NCBI RefSeq assembly: GCF_910596095.1 | Contig: NC_056539.1 | Span: 7,142,501-7,206,500, forward strand | Source: Thunnus maccoyii | Lineage: Eukaryota; Chordata; Actinopteri; Scombriformes; Scombridae | DNA: 64,000 nucleotides | Reading direction: 5' to 3' | Shown: positions 63,501 to 64,000 of the stretch, piece after piece | Numbering within the stretch: the first letter of the stretch is position 1 | How the letters are laid out: every line of letters starts with the position of its first letter | Program-made: the position numbers and the translations under genes | Notes under the pieces: model-generated | Told to the model about the DNA's origin: nothing | The model's input: only the letters and a program-made list of their open reading frames with translations | Databases searched by the model: none

Positions 63501-63510
63501 AATAAATAAA
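63501..63510 (+). terminator. Poly(A) signal of the methyltransferase gene
   Basis: Overlapping AATAAA signals (AATAAATAAA), 122 bp after the stop codon. Confidence 0.6.
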
Positions 63511-64000
63511 TAACTAACTAACTACATCAAATCCACGTGAGTACACAATGACGTTGTTGTTGTGTCAAAGACGAACGGCACCACAGGGGTGCAAAACAAA
63601 AGTGTAAGAACAAATTATGGCTCTACATAAACATGAAAATAAAACATGCAGTCTTCACTGTCTGTGGTTCACATTTTGAATGATTTTCATCAGTTTGAGG
63701 GATTCCACTATCACTTCTGTACAGCTCCTGTCTTTTAAAAACTGGGATCGTCTACGAGACAGTCTTAGGTTTCACAAAGCACAACAAAATGTCAGCTGCT
63801 TTCACAACACTTTCACTGGACACCATTTCCACTGAACTAACCACTGTATGTCAGGCGCAAAACAAGCCCACTCACCTGTACAATGAATTATGGAAGTGTG
63901 TGAACTTCAAACAGAATTTACAGCAAATGTGTCGATATCATGTGTTTGCTAGTCATCACTAGTTGAGTGTAATGTACACTCCTACAGTATCACTGCGGTG
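63511..64000. other. Downstream flank, no gene
   Basis: No coding exon recognised. TTTATT at 63491-63496 is an AATAAA on the minus strand, so this stretch could be the 3' UTR of a convergent gene beyond the window, but nothing else supports that. Confidence 0.3.

Noticed and set aside
1..64000. CRISPR arrays, operons, phage, toxin-antitoxin or other prokaryotic systems
   Set aside because: The sequence is vertebrate nuclear DNA with spliced genes; no regularly spaced repeats or prokaryotic gene clusters are present.

Overview
The window is nuclear DNA from a ray-finned fish, most likely a percomorph teleost. The genes are split by GT-AG introns. The sequence is AT-rich with microsatellites, and it carries many interspersed repeats of kinds common in teleost genomes: Tc1-type elements and their short derivatives, L1- and L2/Rex-type LINE relics, a tRNA-like SINE, and foldback elements. 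I see no bacterial, plasmid or phage features, and no operon or defence system.

Four protein-coding genes can be rebuilt exon by exon with consistent reading phases. (1) dpt (dermatopontin), minus strand, 6151-11080, 4 coding exons, 191 aa. (2) atp1b1 (Na+/K+-ATPase beta-1 subunit), plus strand, 31469-39143, 6 coding exons, 300 aa. (3) nme7 (DM10 domain plus two nucleoside diphosphate kinase domains), minus strand, 40287-59258, 12 coding exons, 377 aa. (4) A MmuM/YbgG-like homocysteine S-methyltransferase, plus strand, 59946-63379, 8 coding exons, 328 aa (318 aa from an internal ATG). The order dpt(-), atp1b1(+), nme7(-) matches what I recall of human 1q24.2, so this is an old vertebrate block. 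atp1b1 and nme7 converge tail to tail with interleaved poly(A) signals. nme7 and the methyltransferase diverge from a shared interval of about 690 bp that holds a good RFX X-box candidate.

Layout: 1-1537 L1-type LINE relic; 1557-2500 degraded Tc1-type element; 2.5-6.1 kb repeats and 3' flank of dpt; 6.2-11.1 kb dpt; 11.1-31.5 kb gene-poor interval with a TIR element holding a SINE-like piece (14.5-15.2 kb), a second TIR-like element (18.7-19.9 kb), a second copy of a repeat also found in dpt intron 1 (25.3-25.8 kb), and a repeat just upstream of atp1b1 (30.1-30.8 kb); 31.5-40.2 kb atp1b1; 40.2-59.3 kb nme7, whose intron 7 holds a broken L2/Rex-type LINE; 59.3-63.5 kb methyltransferase; 63.5-64 kb nothing recognisable.

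The genes do not form one pathway: extracellular matrix, ion pump, cilia/centrosome and one-carbon metabolism. The most notable observations are a GC-AG intron in atp1b1, the loss of one conserved N-glycosylation site in its product, the X-box in front of nme7, the convergent 3' ends, a methyltransferase family not known to me from mammals, and a small Cys-rich exon-like reading frame in nme7 intron 1. I did not find a clearly new biological system. Family names for anonymous repeats rest on memory of teleost repeats and were not checked by search.
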